From the NCBI RefSeq assembly GCF_023898315.1, contig NC_064622.1, positions 166,118,178-166,182,177 of the forward strand: a DNA stretch of 64,000 bases, read 5' to 3'. The translations under genes and the position numbers were made by a program. The notes beneath the pieces are model-generated. The model was not told the origin of the DNA. It did not search any database and saw only the letters and a list, made by a program, of their open reading frames with translations. This DNA comes from Schistocerca nitens (lineage: Eukaryota; Arthropoda; Insecta; Orthoptera; Acrididae). Below are positions 1 to 10,859 of this stretch, piece after piece. Each line of letters opens with the position of its first letter. Position 1 is the stretch's first letter.

Positions 1-680
1 GAGAGTCAAAGATGGCAGACTTTATGAAACCATCATGGCAGACATTTCACAGTTCGTATAGAAATTAATAGTAGCCAGATGAATCATGGTACCTCCAAAA
101 AAACATGTACATTACTATTATTTGCACGATGATTCTGATGGTGTAATCAGATTTTCAATATCTTTATTAGTTTAAAGTTTAGTACCTGACCATAAATTAT
201 ACAAGTAAAACGCAGCAACGAATTTCCAAAACATAAACGCTTCATCCGATTTTGTCGATCACCGTGTCTTTAGAAAGCTATTAGTGTAAACCTAAATTGG
301 TGTGAATTACATGCATGTAACTTAAATAATACATGAGTTATTGGAGGTCAAAGTGGCCGATTACTATCGATCGTGTCAGGCCATAAGTACTCCACAGTTA
401 CACGAAAAAATGGTAGCAGCATGCTTATAAATATACTGATTCATCTATGTCTTTGTTAATATCTGATATATGCAATTCTTGAAGAAACTGGTCAATTATT
501 TACTGTGTTTTAGAAAGCACAGAGACATTAGGCTCCTGGCCTACCCTTTGCTTCTTTTCTTTTGATATATGTTTATGTATTTAATAAGGTGTGTTAGAGC
601 GTGTTTATGTTCCAGCTGCAGGAATATTTATTTAATTTCAAGTATTTAAATGAAATCTAGTATTTCGTATGTGCTTAAAT
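1..680. other. AT-rich flank, no gene recognised
   Basis: No open frame of useful length, no repeat family and no RNA gene are recognised on either strand. The stretch is AT-rich, as expected for insect intergenic DNA. Confidence 0.6.
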
Positions 681-701
681 GTGTGTGTGTGTGTGTGTGT
701 G
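681..701. repeat. (GT)n microsatellite
   Basis: Ten uninterrupted GT units read directly from the sequence. The short frames crossing it consist partly of Cys/Val dipeptides and are not genes. Confidence 0.95.
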
Positions 702-1126
702 CATTGGTTGGAAGACATGGCGCGAGCACTCTAACCAATCACAGCGCTCGTGAAAGGGGAGACTGGATGGGAGAATCATTTCCAGGGAGGACACGAGGCA
801 GTCCTGAGCAGTGGGCAGTTCTGGACAGGATGGCAAATGACATGGAAAGTGCTGTGCACAACAGCACGATGGACGCACAGTGGCAGGAATGACTTGAAGG
901 GAGCAGTTTGCACGTGGTCGCGAGAGAGAGAAATATTTCGTAGTGCCGACTTGTGTATTTCTGAGATTTCTGTGGCTTCTGCAGTGAAGATGCAGTACAT
1001 GTTTGGAAGTGAATATATTGTGAGCTATGTTGTTGCTCATAACTAATTACATGCAGTAGGAATCTATTGTTTCCCTGTTATTCAACTTATATATTATTTA
1101 ATTGCTGGACCATCGACACAAATAAA
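702..1126 (+). other. Unidentified GC-richer segment ending in an AATAAA signal
   Basis: This block is visibly richer in G and C than the DNA around it and contains a CCAAT box in the string ACCAATCACAG near 735. It ends with AATAAA at 1121-1126, a canonical polyadenylation hexamer. The overlapping short frames share no motif with any family I know. It could be part of an uncharacterised repeat or a non-coding exon; nothing here decides between them. Confidence 0.25.
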
Positions 1127-1599
1127 TGTTTTGCAGAAATACACCGCATTCTAAAAAGTACTTCTACTATCGTACTCATCATTTAAAGTTGCAGATTTTA
1201 ATTAATTGCAATCTTTCATTTATAAATTTATGTTACATTCATAATTCACAAATGCCGAGTGATAGAAACCTTCGACCATTCGATTCACGTGTGTATTCTT
1301 ATCGTATGCTGTAGACTCAGCAGTATTTGGACTGTAATGTGGCAACTATGTATCCCAGTCCCTAGACAACAAAACCAACCAAAACTTTTAATATTGCAAT
1401 TTTGAGTCGGAGGGTGTGTAGTCATTTGTTGGAAGCCTGCAACTCCCAATGCTTTGCAAGTGAATGTGCATTCAGTTGCGTTCACTTAGGTGTACAGGGG
1501 ACTCAACAGATTGAGGAATTAAGAGACCAACAAGCTTATTTTAAAATTATTTGTGTACTGTTCTGTAAACCACTGCATTAGCCACAATGTGACCCCACT
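1127..1599. other. No feature recognised
   Basis: AT-rich unique-looking DNA. The short frames on both strands have no recognisable motif. Confidence 0.5.
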
Positions 1600-2316
1600 G
1601 TGAATGCTGTTCTCAGGTACTGGATGAGTTAATTGCTGTTCATAAGCAGATGGAAATTGCCCTGGTCGTGGTCACATGATTGGAAGCTGATGTGAATGAA
1701 TTTATGGAGAACACTACCAGGAGACATGTACCAGAGATACCAAAGGTACCTCAAGTACTTTTCTATCTTACAGATGCTGTTTCCTCTATCTGTTATCACA
1801 AGTCCACTTGACAGTGAGTGGCATATCAGTGGTAGACCTTGAGGCTCTACAGAGGGTAGATGGGCTAGGGAGAACTCAAGATATTGCACCCATCCCCCTG
1901 ACCAACATGTCTGAGGTGCTGTCTTCTACTGAAAGTGAAAAAGTGAGTCACTTACATGTTGGGTGACATGTGGTGCTCCATGTCAAAGGTAGCCAAACGC
2001 AAAAGCATAAGTGTCTACTAATTGTCGGCAGTCCAAATGTATGGTGAATAATGGTACCCCTTACGGAAATGACAATGAGGGATGGGAAGGATCACCTTGT
2101 GCACTTAGTACGTATGTATGGAAGTCTCGATCAAATTGTTGAAGAAGTTGTTCTGGTAGCCACTGAAGGAACAGGGTTGGGCAAAACAATGCCTATAATC
2201 TGAGCTCCAAGGCCATACTTGGGTCATTCCAGTGACTGGGAAAAAAAGTTGACAACACCAGCCTTGCTTACAGAGTTTCAATGTAGCTCAGCAGCATTAT
2301 CCCCAGAACAATTGTG

Positions 2317-2374
2317 GATTGGGTTGGGTTGTTTGGGGAAGGAGACCAGACAGCGAGGTCATCGGTCTCATCAG
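2317..2374 (-). repeat. Fragment of a tRNA-derived SINE (family B), 3' part
   Basis: The string GGTTGTTTGGGGAAGGAGAC followed by a 'cagcgaggtcatcggtctcat' tail is the reverse complement of the 3' part of a SINE I recognise from grasshopper-type genomes. A longer degraded copy in plus orientation occurs at 54386-54626. Only about 58 bp of the family are present here. It lies within the old CR1-like copy. Confidence 0.65.
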
Positions 2375-3566
2375 ACTTCAAATATGCTGTGACAAAATAG
2401 ACTGTGACCTCTTAAGACTTATTACATCGTTTTGAGAACTGCAATGTCCCTCTAGATGGGTCAGGTGTGCACTAGGCATCAGGGGTTGCTGCCCAGATAG
2501 CTGACTCTGTGGTGTACACACAAGGGTTTTGTAGATTATGTGACTTTCCAGTGTGGGTAATGATAGCTGTAGGAGACTGCAAAATACCAGTGTAAGAATC
2601 AAAGCAATGATCATCACAGGCAAGAGTATTAGAATCCTAGTGACCAGCTGCTGAAGCACTGACAACGAAGTGTGAGAGTTCACATTACTTCTACAATCCA
2701 ATGGAGCTCACATAATGCTAAGTAAGCCTAAAATAGATAGCAGTGAGATTCTTGGGAAAATTTTAAATTATTTCGAAAGGGTAGGCTAATGGGAAATGAG
2801 GATGGTGTAGGCAAGCTTAAATCCACTAAGATAGAAACTGAGGCTGCATGAAAGACTATTATAGCAAGACTATGTATCAAGAGTCAGAATAAAATCAGTT
2901 AGCTAGTACATACATTTCCCAAATACGTAAGTTCACCAATCATACTGTCATTAAGGGAGTATACTTTAATCATCCAACAAATAATTGGGGTAATTACAGT
3001 TTTCTATGTGGTAGGCATGAAAAAACATTCAGCAAAACAAGTGGCCATGAGGAAGCTGTAGCAACAAGTACCTAAGTACAAAAGCAATTAAAACAATTAG
3101 AAAGATTTATATGTTCAGTAAACTATATAAAGAGGCAGTACTGTTACATTTCAATGAAGAGCTTGAAATATCTAGCCCTGGATATGAGCATGTACAACAG
3201 ATTCTCACATTTAAAATAGCAGACCATGCACTGGAGTGATATGCAACTAGTTGAACGATCATGACGGCAGGAGTCCTCTGTGATACTCAGTCACAGTAAA
3301 GAAACAAACAATTGCACAACAGATGGAAAACAAAGCCCAGGGCTACAGACAAATAAATGCTAAATGAAACTTGTTTGGCTGTCAGGAGAGTATTTCATGA
3401 AGCTTTCAACAATTATAGTAGCAGAAACTTATCAAAAGGTCCCATAAAATACACACAAATTATGGTCTGATATTTAAAAACTATTAGCACAAAAACTAAT
3501 TGAAAGAAGCACAGGCAACAGTTTTACTACAAATTCAACAGTAATGACAAAATTTGTTTCATTGCC

Positions 3567-3664
3567 AAGTTCAACTCATTCCTGAACTTCTTCCTTAAAC
3601 TTTTTGAAGCTTCTTTCCCCCAAAGACAGATTAAAATCAAACCAACCTGTAGTAAAAGAAAAGA
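3567..3664 (+). repeat. 98-bp dispersed duplication of LINE-J sequence
   Basis: This stretch is nearly identical to 4658-4755, about 1.09 kb downstream in the same orientation; both share the run TTTTGAAGCTTCTTTCCCCC. The downstream copy encodes the F-NLFLKLFEASFPQRQ segment of the LINE-J ORF. The upstream copy lies ahead of the endonuclease domain, out of its proper place, so it is either a leftover of another LINE-J copy or a product of rearrangement on insertion. Confidence 0.8.
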
Positions 3665-3849
3665 AAAGTAGTGATTTTTTCCCACAGCAACACATTCCAG
3701 TAATAGTCAACACTCAAATAATATCTTTTTTAGGCTAAAGAACAGAAGAGAGCACAGTATAAGTGTTGTACCTTTTGATAATTTAACTTGTGTGAAAACT
3801 AACATTAAGGAACCAGTTAAAATACAGTTGATAAGCTATATTGTTTAAA

Positions 3850-5233
3850 AATATTTCATCAGGATATAAGAAGTCTTTTGAATAAAAAAGAAGAGCTGCT
3901 TGAGCTGCAAGAAACAGTTGACACAGACTGAATTATTCCTGATGTGCTCTGCTTAACTGAACATCACTTGGAAGCCACAGAAATTAATCAGCTACATTTA
4001 AATAGTTATAAAATTGATTCTTCCTACTGTCGGAGCAACTTAAGACAAGGCGGAGTGGCAATTTACACACACAATACTATTAGGTCACAAGTTATAGATG
4101 TATCTAAATACTGTATTGAACAGCATTTTGAATGTTGTGCAGTCAAATTAGAGCTTGAAACACAGTTCCTGATCATAGTAACAGTTTACAGGTAACCTAT
4201 GGGAGACATTCAAAAATTTCTCTCTCAGTTAGAAACAGTTCTTACTAAACTTTATAGAAACAATAGTAATGTCATCGTATGTGGTGACTTTAACATAAAC
4301 TTACTCACAAAAAATAGCAACCAGAAACTATTAGAATCACTACTATTAACCTTCAATCTGCTCCCCACGATCTCATTCCCAACAGGAGTATATGGGCACA
4401 GCAAGACCCTGATTGATAATCTGTTCCTAGATCCCACAAATTACAATGAAGCGATGACACAGGCAGTAACAAATGGTCTGTCTGATCACGATGGTCAAAT
4501 GACAACCCTAAAACTTGCCAGCAGAAAAACAACACATGGCCATTGTAACCAAGTTAAACATGTTAGATCAATAAATGCTGAATCTACTTGCTTGTTCAGA
4601 AATAGTTTATGCCATGAACAATGGGAGGAAGTATACCAGGCTGACAAAGTGAATGAGAAGTTCAACTCATTCCTGAACTTATTCCTTAAACTTTTTGAAG
4701 CTTCTTTCCCCCAAAGACAGATTAAAATCAAACCAACCTGTAGTAAAAGGAAAGAGTGGCTAACTACTGGCATAAAAATATCATGTAACAAAAAGAGAGA
4801 TCTGTATGTACAACAGAGGACTAGTACAGACCCAGCAGTAAAGTTAAATTACAAGAAATACTGTAAAATTCTAACAAGTGTAATCAAGAAGGCCAAACAG
4901 TTGCACTATGAACAAAAAATTAGCAATTCAAACAATAAAATAAAAACCATGTGGCACATCATAACAAGTGAGACAAATAGGAACATAAAACCTGACAATA
5001 ATAAACATAAAGTTGCAGCCTCAGATTTCAACAACTTTTTTCTCTCTGTGGCTGAAAAAACAGTGAACCATAATAAACAGGCTCACACAGAAGCTACTGA
5101 ACTACTTAACCACATGCAAATAACATCTAAAGTAGCACTTCATTTCAGAAGTACAACCCCTAAAGGAATTGAAAAAAACGATAAAATTACTCAAAAACTC
5201 AGATTCCTGTGGATACGGTGGCATATCAAGTAG
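3850..5233 (+). pseudogene. LINE-J endonuclease and linker region
   Basis: The frame gives F-HQ-DIRSL near 3855, then LCLTEHHLE (catalytic Glu of the exonuclease-endonuclease-phosphatase fold), GGVAIY, CGDFNI and GLSDHDGQ. These blocks order as an APE-type LINE endonuclease that would nick target DNA. A stop near 3931 and another at 4193-4195 break the frame, leaving an 83-codon piece and a 344-codon piece. The latter continues into the basic linker before the reverse transcriptase. It sits directly upstream of the RT piece at 5246. Confidence 0.8.
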
Positions 5234-5245
5234 GATTTTAAAATC

Positions 5246-5941
5246 ATGTGTGACTTAATCAGTTATATATTGTGCTATTTGTGTAACCAATCTATGGAAA
5301 CTGGTGTATTCCCATATAGATTAAAACATGCAGTAGTGATGCCAATCCACAAAAGTGGAGCAAGGGATGAAATATTCAGCTATCGGCCCATCTTCCTGCT
5401 GCCAGTGTTCTCAAAGGTATTTGAGAGAATAGCGTATGATAGGATTTATAGTCACACTACACAAAATGACTTACTGGCTCCTACACAGTTCGGCTTCCGT
5501 AAGAGCTCCTCCACAGACAGAGCTATATTTACCCTAACAGATGAAATTTTAGGCAAACTAAATTACAAAAGGTATCCAATGGGGATATTTTGTGACCTTG
5601 CCAAGGCATTTGATTGTGTAGATCACAACACACTCTTAAAAAAGCTTCCACATTATGGCATTAAAAACAAATTTTTGACTTGGTTAGAATCATACTTACA
5701 GAACAGGAAGCAAAGGGTTGTCTTAAAGGGGACAGGAACAGCTTTAACATCAGACTGGGGAACACAGGGCTCAATTCTTGGGCCATTAATTTTCCTGATC
5801 TACATTAATGATCTACCAATCACAAGTAACAACATAGCAAAAATAGTAATGTTTGCCGAAGATACAACTACTCTCGTAAAAGAACCCAACTCCACAATGC
5901 AGGATACAGCCATGACAGTCTCTACTCAAGTACACAAATAG
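5246..5941 (+). pseudogene. LINE-J reverse transcriptase, N-terminal two thirds
   Basis: Residue blocks VVMPIHKSG, YRPI-LLPVFSK-FER, QFGFRKS-STD, CDLAKAFDCVDH, TQGSILGPLIFLIYINDLP and MFAEDTT follow the order of the fingers and palm of a non-LTR reverse transcriptase. The active-site FADD is FAED here. The frame ends at a stop at 5939, just before the RTE insertion at 5964; the thumb continues after 7386. Confidence 0.85.
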
Positions 5942-5963
5942 TTCACTGCGAATAGCCTAACCT

Positions 5964-7385
5964 TGTTTGTTGTTGTTGTGGTCCTCAGTCCTGAGACTGG
6001 TTTGATGCAGCTCTCCATGCTACTCTATCCTGTGCAAGCTTCTTCATCTACCACTAACTACTGCAACCTACATCCTTTTGAATCTGCTTAGTGTATTCAT
6101 CTCTTGGTCTCCCTCTACGATTTTTACCCCCCACACTGTGCCCTCCAATACTAAATTGGTGATCCCTTGATGCCTCAGAACATGTCCTACCAACCGATCC
6201 CTTCTTCTAGTCAAGTTGTGCCACAAACTTCTCTTCTCCCCAATCCTATTCAATACCTCCTCATTAGTTATGTGATCTACCCATCTAATCTTCAGCATTC
6301 TTCTGTAGCACCACATTTCGAAAGCTTCTATTCTCTTCTTGTCTAAACTATTTATCGTCCATGTTTCACTTCCATACATGGCTACACTCCACACAAATAC
6401 TTTCAGAAACGACTTCCTGACACTTAAATCTATACTCGATGTTAATAAATTTCTCTTCTTCAGAAACGCTTTCCTTGCCATTGCCAGTCTACATTTTATA
6501 TCCTCTCTACTTCGATCATCATCAGTTATTTTGCTCCCCAAATAGCAAAACTCCTTTACTACTTTAAGTGTCTCATTTCCTAATCTAACTCCCACAGCAT
6601 CACCCGACTTAATTCGACTACATTTCATTATCCTCGTTTTGCTTTTGTTGATGTTCATCTTATATCCTCCTTTCAAGACACTGTCCATTCCGTTCAACTG
6701 CTCTTCCAAGTCCTTTGCTGTCTCTGACAGAATTACAATGTCATTGGCGAACCTCAAAGATTTTATTTCTTCTCCATGGATTTTAATACCTACTCCGAAT
6801 TTTTCTTTTTGTTTTCTTCAATGCTTGCTCAATATACAGATTGAATAACATCGGGGAGAGGCTACAACCCTGTCTCACTCCCATCCCAACCATTGCTTCC
6901 CTTTCATGCCCCTCGACTCTTATAACTGCCATCTGGTTTCTGTACAAATTGTAAATAGCCTTTCGCTCCCTGTATTTGACCCCTGCCACCTTTAGAATTT
7001 GAAAGAGAGTATTCCAGTCAACATTGTCAAAAGATTTCTCTAATTCTATAAATGCTAGAAACGTAGGTTTGCCTTTCCTTAATCTATTTTCTAAGATAAG
7101 TCGTAGGGTCAGTATTGCCTCACGTGTTCCAACATTTCTGCGGAATCCAAACTGATCTTCCCCGAGGTCGATTTCTACTAGTTTTTCCATTCGTCTGTAA
7201 AGAATTCGCGTTAGTATTTTGCAGCTGTGACTTATTAAACTGATAGTTCGGTAATTTTTGCATCTGTCGATACCTGCTTTCTTTTTGATTGGAATTATTA
7301 TATTCTTCTTGAAGTCTGAGGGTATTTCGCCTGTCTCATATATCTTGCTCACCATATGGTAGAGTTTAGTCAGGAATGGCTCTCC
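5964..7385 (-). mobile_element. RTE-clade LINE, 5'-truncated copy (RTE-A)
   Basis: This segment closely matches the 3' half of the fuller RTE copy at 50064-53317 in the same orientation. Its 3' end is the left edge, where a TTG-repeat (AAC on the minus strand) forms the short tail typical of this family here. The right edge stops at the position of 'TGGCTCTCC' in the RT domain, so the element is 5'-truncated. Reading across the insertion restores the LINE-J frame from FTANSLTL to SLNISKTN, which fixes it as an insertion. Confidence 0.9.
6068..7355 (-). pseudogene. RTE-A reverse transcriptase and C-terminal domain
   Basis: Two minus-strand frames, 7355-6783 and 6757-6068, carry the RTE reverse transcriptase: IIPIKKKAG, YRTISLISHSCKILTRIL, DQFGFRR, FLAFIELEKSFDNVDW, GVRQGCSLSPMLFNLYIEQ and then RFANDIVILSE. 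A frameshift lies between them, near the basic K-T-K-RKI run. The palm motif reads FANDI where a sister copy at 50080-51081 has FADDI, so the catalytic Asp is lost here as well. The C-terminal part includes the W-VDHI-NEEVL block shared by all RTE copies of this window. Confidence 0.85.
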
Positions 7386-8585
7386 TTAAATATTTCAAAA
7401 ACCAATATGATACAGTTTCTGACAAAAAATAAAAATAATAGAGTTCCTGAAATACATGTTAACAATCACAAAATTAATGATACCACACATACAAAATTCC
7501 TAGGTATCCAGATAGACAGTCACCTAAGAACAAATTGATCAGCTCGTCAAGAAACTCAGCTCATTATGCTTTGCACTAAGAGTTCTCCATCAGTAAGTAG
7601 ACAGAGAAATAATGTTGTTGTCATATTTTGCATATTTCCATTTTGTTCTCTCCTATGGCATAATCTTCTGGGGAAATGCTGCAGGTGTTGAAAAAGTTTT
7701 CATAATACAAAAACGAGCAGTGAGGCTAATATGTGGGGTCCCTAATGGGACATCTTGCACAGGTCTCTTCAAATCTCTCAGGATACTTACCATCACAGGT
7801 CAGTATATAAACTCACTGATGTTGTTTGTAGCCAACAACAGGGAACTGTTTCAGAAAAATGGTGACATCCACAACCATGACACAAGAGAGGTGAAAAATT
7901 TTCATCAAGGCTCTGCAACTCTCATTAAAGTACATAGGGGAGTTACTGAGTCAGGTATAAAGTTCTTCAATAAGCTCCCCATCAATATAAAAAAGGAAAA
8001 AAATAATGTACAGGTTTTCAAAAGGAAACTAAAATTATTCCTCATCGAACAAACTTTCTATAAAATGAATGAATACTTAGAGTTATGATGTACAAGAGTG
8101 GGGGAAACTGCCTAAGAAAAGCACTCCCTTAAAGATAAAGTGTGATGCTGTTACTTGTAGTTTAACTGAAATTATGGTGATAAAATGTAAATTTATCTGT
8201 TTCATTAAGAGAAAATGTGAACTCTCATGTATCCCACTCTCTTGAGCATTCACTTAAACCTCTTCTTAAGGAATTCAGTTAAAACTTGTATTCATTCAAA
8301 CCATGACCATGAAGAAAATTTACTTCCTTATATATGTCAGTAGCATAAAAATATGCACTGTCACTTGTTCTACAACTTTAAACAATCACTTAAACTGTTT
8401 TTGGCATAATGCAGGCTTTAATACTGCATACAAGTAATTGTTCTTGTAAAATAAACCAATGTCTGTGCAATGTGATGTATAAATGTTAATGTACTACTGT
8501 AATTGCATCAATTGACTTGTCCTATATTACTTGTACACTGGCTGTATAATATGTAACCAACAGGACCAAATAAATAAATAAAATA
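7386..8585 (+). pseudogene. LINE-J RT thumb, C-terminal region and 3' UTR
   Basis: After the RTE insertion the reading continues with EWLSLNISKTNMIQF, then KFLGIQIDSHL, both standard thumb-region blocks. A second frame (7612-8088) has LSYGIIFWGN, IQKRAVRLICG and ends with FFNKLPINIKKEKNNVQVFKRKLK, a C-terminal signature of Jockey/CR1-group LINEs. A stop and frameshift separate the pieces near 7537-7611. The 3' UTR ends in the AAAT-repeat tail. Confidence 0.8.
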
Positions 8586-9143
8586 GTGATACCATAGTTA
8601 GTGTCCAGACACTTGTGGATGACATAGGAACTGAAATGGAGGGTACCAAAGCAAAAGCAGAAATCCTGAATCTGTTTTCAAATGTTCCTCTACAAAGGAA
8701 TATTCAGAAGTACTGCCCCAGTTTTATTCTTGCAGATACTGTAAGTGGCATAGAGAAACAGTTAAAATTGCTAAAATTGAACAATGGAATCCCTGTCAGA
8801 TTCCACACAGAATTTGTGGCTATGTTAGCTCCTCTTTTAATCATGATATACTGTAGATCCCTTGGACAGAAAACTGTGCCTAGCAGTTGTAAGAAAGTGC
8901 ACGTCACACCTGTCTACAGTATAGGTAGGAGAAGTGACCAAGCCGTGGTTAGAGATATTTGGGTAGATGCAGTGTTTTTTGACTTCTGAAAAGCATTTTA
9001 CTCAGTACCACACCTATGCTTATTATAAAAGTACAACAATATGCAGGATTGAGGTTATCTTGGTTAAGGATGCAGCATGTTATTTTGGACAGAGCATCAT
9101 TGACAGATGGAGAAATAACTTGAGGCACAAAAGAGGGAAGTCT
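8586..9143 (+). pseudogene. CR1-like ORF2 fragment (before and into RT fingers)
   Basis: The frame at 8615-8989 aligns by eye with the intact CR1-like ORF2 at 36036-38912: GTE-E-...KAEILN, IEKQL-LL, IPVRF, LAPLL-IYCRSL and VPSSCKKVHVTPVY match DGTETED..KAEILN, IEKQLLSL, IPVRFYSD, LAPFLSAIYRRSL and VPSDWKKAQVVPIF. It is the continuation of the degraded copy cut by LINE-J at 3525. The text then decays into stops up to the SINE at 9144. Confidence 0.8.
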
Positions 9144-9344
9144 GTTGAATGGCTCAAATGGCTCTGAGCACTATGGGACTTAACATCTGTGGTCATCAGT
9201 CCCCTAGAACTTAGAACTACTTAAACCTAACTAACCTAAGGACATCACATACATCCATGCCCGAGGCAGGATTTGAACCAGTGACCGTAGCAGTCGCGCG
9301 GTTCCGGACTGAGCACCTAGAACCGCTCGGCCACCGCGGCCGGC
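9144..9344 (-). mobile_element. tRNA-derived SINE (family A)
   Basis: On the minus strand the element starts with GCCGGCCGCGGTGGCCGAGC and carries an RNA polymerase III A box (TGGCCGAGCGGT) and B box (GGTTCAAATCC). It ends with GCTCTGAGCACTATGGG in the non-tRNA 3' part. I recognise it as the very abundant orthopteran SINE; a second copy lies at 32357-32564. It inserted in the decayed CR1-like copy. It is near full length; no clear target duplication was found. Confidence 0.9.
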
Positions 9345-9401
9345 GTTTGCAAGCAATGTAACAGTAATATCAAACTTTTCACAGATTATGTAGTTATCTG
9401 C

Positions 9402-10188
9402 AGGGTGTCCCAGAAATGTTGAGGCAAACTTTGAGGGGCTGTAGAGGGTGTCTTGAAGAACAGATCAAGTACAGGAATGCATTCTCAGAAACATCAACCA
9501 ACAACGCTACAGGGTTTCAAAGTTATAGTTGCTGGCACCTGCCACTAGGCACCTCTTCAGCAGCAAATATGACTTTGTATGCTGGTGTACTATAGGCAGA
9601 ATGTCTCACAATGTTGTTTGTTATTTAGTGATCATGGCTATTGCTATGACCACCAGTGGAGAAAATGGAGCTAGCAGCTGTGTTGAAAGGCCTTGTCTCC
9701 TATGAAGGCAATGCTCTTGTCTTGGTGCGTGATGGTCCAGACATGGGTTTCCATCCACAGCTTTTTTTCGTTCTGGAACCCTCCAAAACCTCCAATGTTT
9801 TTCAGTACACAGGAGAAAAATAAATTGCAGATGGAAATATATGTCTGAAACCATCATCAAACCAAGGCAACAGAGCATCCTGTTCACAGGAGACAAGGCA
9901 TGTCTACACAGCAGCTAGTTCCACCTTTCCACCAGTGATCATGACAATCATTTGTGACCACTGAAAAACAAACAACATTGTGAGATGTTCTGCCTTTGGT
10001 CTGTCAGTGTACAAAGTCACATTCTATGCTGAAGGGGTAGTCTAGTGGCAGGTGCTTGCAACTATGGCTTCAACGTTCTGTAGCACTGTTGGGTGACATT
10101 TCTGGACATGGATTCCTATCCTCGATTCGTACCTTTAGACACACACTTTAATTCCTTGAAGATTGTTGCAACATTTCTGGGACATCCT
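9402..10188. repeat. Foldback element with ~370-bp inverted arms (FB1)
   Basis: The left arm begins AGGGTGTCCCAGAAATGTTG and the reverse complement of the right end begins AGGATGTCCCAGAAATGTTG. The similarity continues to about 9773 on the left and back to about 9815 on the right. For example, both arms hold 'CTCACAATGTTGTTTGTT' and 'GCACCTGCCACTAG'. By eye arm identity is roughly 75-80%. There is only a ~40-base loop and no transposase. It interrupts the CR1-like copy. It resembles a foldback-type or MITE-like element; no target duplication is evident. Confidence 0.85.
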
Positions 10189-10195
10189 TAAAATT

Positions 10196-10852
10196 AAGTG
10201 CTGCTTGGAAGGCTGCGCATATATTTTCAGATCTTAATAACACTTCAAAGTAGCACAAAGGTTGGCAACTTGCTTTAAATATTCAGAAAGTAAAAATTGT
10301 GCTTGTTACAAAACGAAAAAAAGACATATCTTATGATTACAATATCAATAAGACAACTTGAATTGGCCATTCTTACAAATATCTCAGCATAACAATACTA
10401 GGATAATGCAGTAAGGCTCTAAGGGACACAGCCTACAAAACACTTGTGTGAAACATGCGAGAATATTTCTCAAGTGTGTGGGTCCCATACCAAATAGGAC
10501 TACTGGTAGATACTGAATTTATACAAAGACTGGTAATATGAATGGCCACCAGTTTGTTTTACCCTTGAGAGAGCATCATAGAGGTACTGAAAACACTGAA
10601 CTGGCAGACTCTTGAAGATGGATGTGAACCTACTTACGAAGTTTCAAGAGTTAGCTTTAACTGAGGAATCTAGGAATTACTACAACCCCCTACATATGGC
10701 ACCTGTAGGTATCACAAGGAAATGATCATGCTAATTACAGTGTGTGCAGAGGAGTCCAAGCAATCCTTCTTCCTGCATACCATACACGAAAAGAATGGGA
10801 TGTATCCTCTGCCATGCACTTCACAGTATTTTGCACAATATAAATGTAGACA
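10196..10852 (+). pseudogene. CR1-like ORF2 C-terminal remnant
   Basis: Broken frames match the end of the intact ORF2 at 36036-38912: 'AYKTLV' (here SLQNTCV), VWVPYQIG, IQRK, WQTLEDG and a final KEW-E block. The sequence ends in TATAAATGTAGA, equivalent to the CR1-like 3' terminus. Many stops and frameshifts are present. Confidence 0.7.
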
Positions 10853-10859
10853 AGTGATT

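Larger units (their letters stand above)
3525..8585 (+). mobile_element. Jockey/CR1-group LINE (LINE-J), inserted in the CR1 copy and itself split by an RTE LINE
   Basis: A non-LTR retrotransposon with an apurinic-type endonuclease at about 3850-4530, a reverse transcriptase at 5246-5941 and a C-terminal part at 7386-8088. A 3' UTR of about 490 bp follows, ending in an AAAT-repeat tail at about 8563-8582. CR1-like coding sequence before 3525 resumes at 8586 (a D-GTE...KAEILN block), which shows that LINE-J inserted into it. An RTE element at 5964-7385 interrupts the RT domain. The RT active-site block reads FAED instead of FADD, so this copy is dead. The 5' junction is uncertain by tens of bases. 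Confidence 0.75.
1600..10852 (+). mobile_element. Old CR1-like LINE, heavily degraded and split by nested insertions
   Basis: Pieces of one CR1-like non-LTR retrotransposon occur in the correct order. An ORF1-like part lies at about 1600-2700, with a VGS-PNV string near 2030 matching the esterase-type block of the better copy at 38968-39726. The 5' part of ORF2 is at about 2730-3520, the thumb of the RT at 8586-9143, and the C-terminal part at 10196-10852, ending in TATAAATGTAGA, the 3' terminus of this family. The gaps are filled by a second LINE (3525-8585), a SINE (9144-9344) and a foldback element (9402-10188). Every frame carries many stops. Outer limits are approximate; the 5' end is uncertain. 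Confidence 0.7.
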
